6,745 nt of DNA. It comes from Syntrophomonadaceae bacterium (GTDB taxonomy: Bacteria; Bacillota; Dethiobacteria; DTU022). Positions 6,435 to 6,745 of this stretch are shown one piece after another. Below the pieces are notes generated by a model. That model saw only the letters and a program-made list of their open reading frames with translations, was not told where the DNA came from and ran no database searches. The stretch covers positions 1-6,745 of the forward strand of contig PWFM01000190.1 of NCBI GenBank assembly GCA_003553895.1, read 5' to 3'. The first letter of the stretch is position 1. Every line of letters begins with the position of its first letter. Made by a program: the position numbers and the translations under genes.

Positions 6435-6745
6435 TTATTGTTTCTTTTTCAACCTCCTGCCGGGAAAAATGACTTCAGAGCCGTATTTTCGCCTGAGCTT
6501 ATCCCGGGTGGCGGTTAAACTGCTTTCCTTTTCCTGTTCCGACCCGCTGGAGAAAAGCGAGATCTGGGAGCCCTGCTCAAAGCCGGACGCCTGGATTCCG
6601 ACCAGGCGCCAGGGCGGCCTGGCCCTGTGGTTGTCAAAAAGGTCCCTGGCGGCGCGGTAAATATCTGAATCCTGACAGATGCTTTCAGGCATGGTGATGC
6701 TGCGGGTCACGGTCCGGAAATCTCTAAAGCGCAGTTTTAATGTAA
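6435..6745 (-). CDS. dinB: DNA polymerase IV (Y-family), C-terminal part; gene runs off the right edge
   Basis: On the - strand the frame stays open to the window edge, and the GTG at 6710 is internal: upstream codons read TLKLRFRDFRT and continue into VTRSITMPE. This is the beta-strand pattern of the DinB little-finger domain (usually K-x-R-x-x-DF-x-T-x-T-R-S). It is followed by the helix around IYRAARDLF, then RLVGIQASGFE, matching the conserved R-L-x-G-V-x-x-x-x-F of this domain. A beta-clamp-binding motif QISLF is encoded at 6552-6566, and the protein ends with a K-Y-G segment and a basic tail. Pol IV performs translesion synthesis and is often induced by DNA damage. The N-terminal catalytic palm, with its metal-binding carboxylates, lies outside the window. 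The gene converges on the oxidoreductase operon with a 49-base gap and has no evident functional link to it. About 103 codons are visible of a usual 350-420. Confidence 0.9.
   Translation of the reverse strand, partial: TLKLRFRDFRTVTRSITMPESICQDSDIYRAARDLFDNHRARPPWRLVGIQASGFEQGSQISLFSSGSEQEKESSLTATRDKLRRKYGSEVIFPGRRLKKKQ

Noticed and set aside
6469..6660. 63-codon + strand open frame at the right end
   Set aside because: It is antisense to the DinB little-finger and clamp-binding motif, which are far better supported.

Overview
The window looks like chromosomal DNA of an anaerobic bacterium, most probably a Firmicute of the Clostridia (Peptococcaceae-like). That rests on the very high density of iron-sulfur proteins, the purine-rich Shine-Dalgarno sites (AAAGGA, GAGGAG), the roughly even base composition, and a NuoF/HndC-type flavoprotein with a fused bacterial-ferredoxin tail. 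The taxonomy is an inference; no rRNA or other marker is present.

Layout: positions 1-6385 hold three genes on the + strand, packed as one operon whose 5' end lies outside the window. (1) 1-1200 is the 3' part of a NuoF/HndC-like NAD(H)- and FMN-binding subunit ending in a two-cluster ferredoxin domain. (2) 1267-5226 is a 1319-residue multi-domain iron-sulfur flavoprotein. It joins a NuoG-like [2Fe-2S] N-terminus, four [4Fe-4S] motifs and an MvhD-like stretch to a body like the alpha subunit of heterotetrameric sarcosine oxidase or dye-linked proline dehydrogenase. (3) 5213-6385 is a 390-residue FAD-dependent DAO-family oxidoreductase, like the beta (substrate-oxidising) subunit of those enzymes. 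Genes 2 and 3 overlap by 14 bases. Facing this operon, on the - strand from 6435 to the right edge, is the C-terminal part of DNA polymerase IV (dinB), which is unrelated.

How they may work together (inference): the DAO subunit takes two electrons from an amine or imino acid (sarcosine-, proline-, opine- or D-amino-acid-like; the true substrate cannot be read from the sequence). The alpha-like half of the large protein collects them, and a chain of up to nine Fe-S clusters in one polypeptide passes them to the NuoF-like FMN site for exchange with NAD(H). The enzyme classes it resembles normally give electrons to oxygen, quinones or artificial dyes. A NAD-linked, Fe-S-rich version suggests an anaerobic amine dehydrogenase or imine reductase. 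Such oxidations are generally thought to be less reducing than NAD(H), so energetic coupling such as electron confurcation or bifurcation is worth testing. This is the most interesting content of the window.

The only non-coding stretches are 1201-1266 and 6386-6434. No RNA genes, mobile elements, CRISPR arrays or long repeats were seen.
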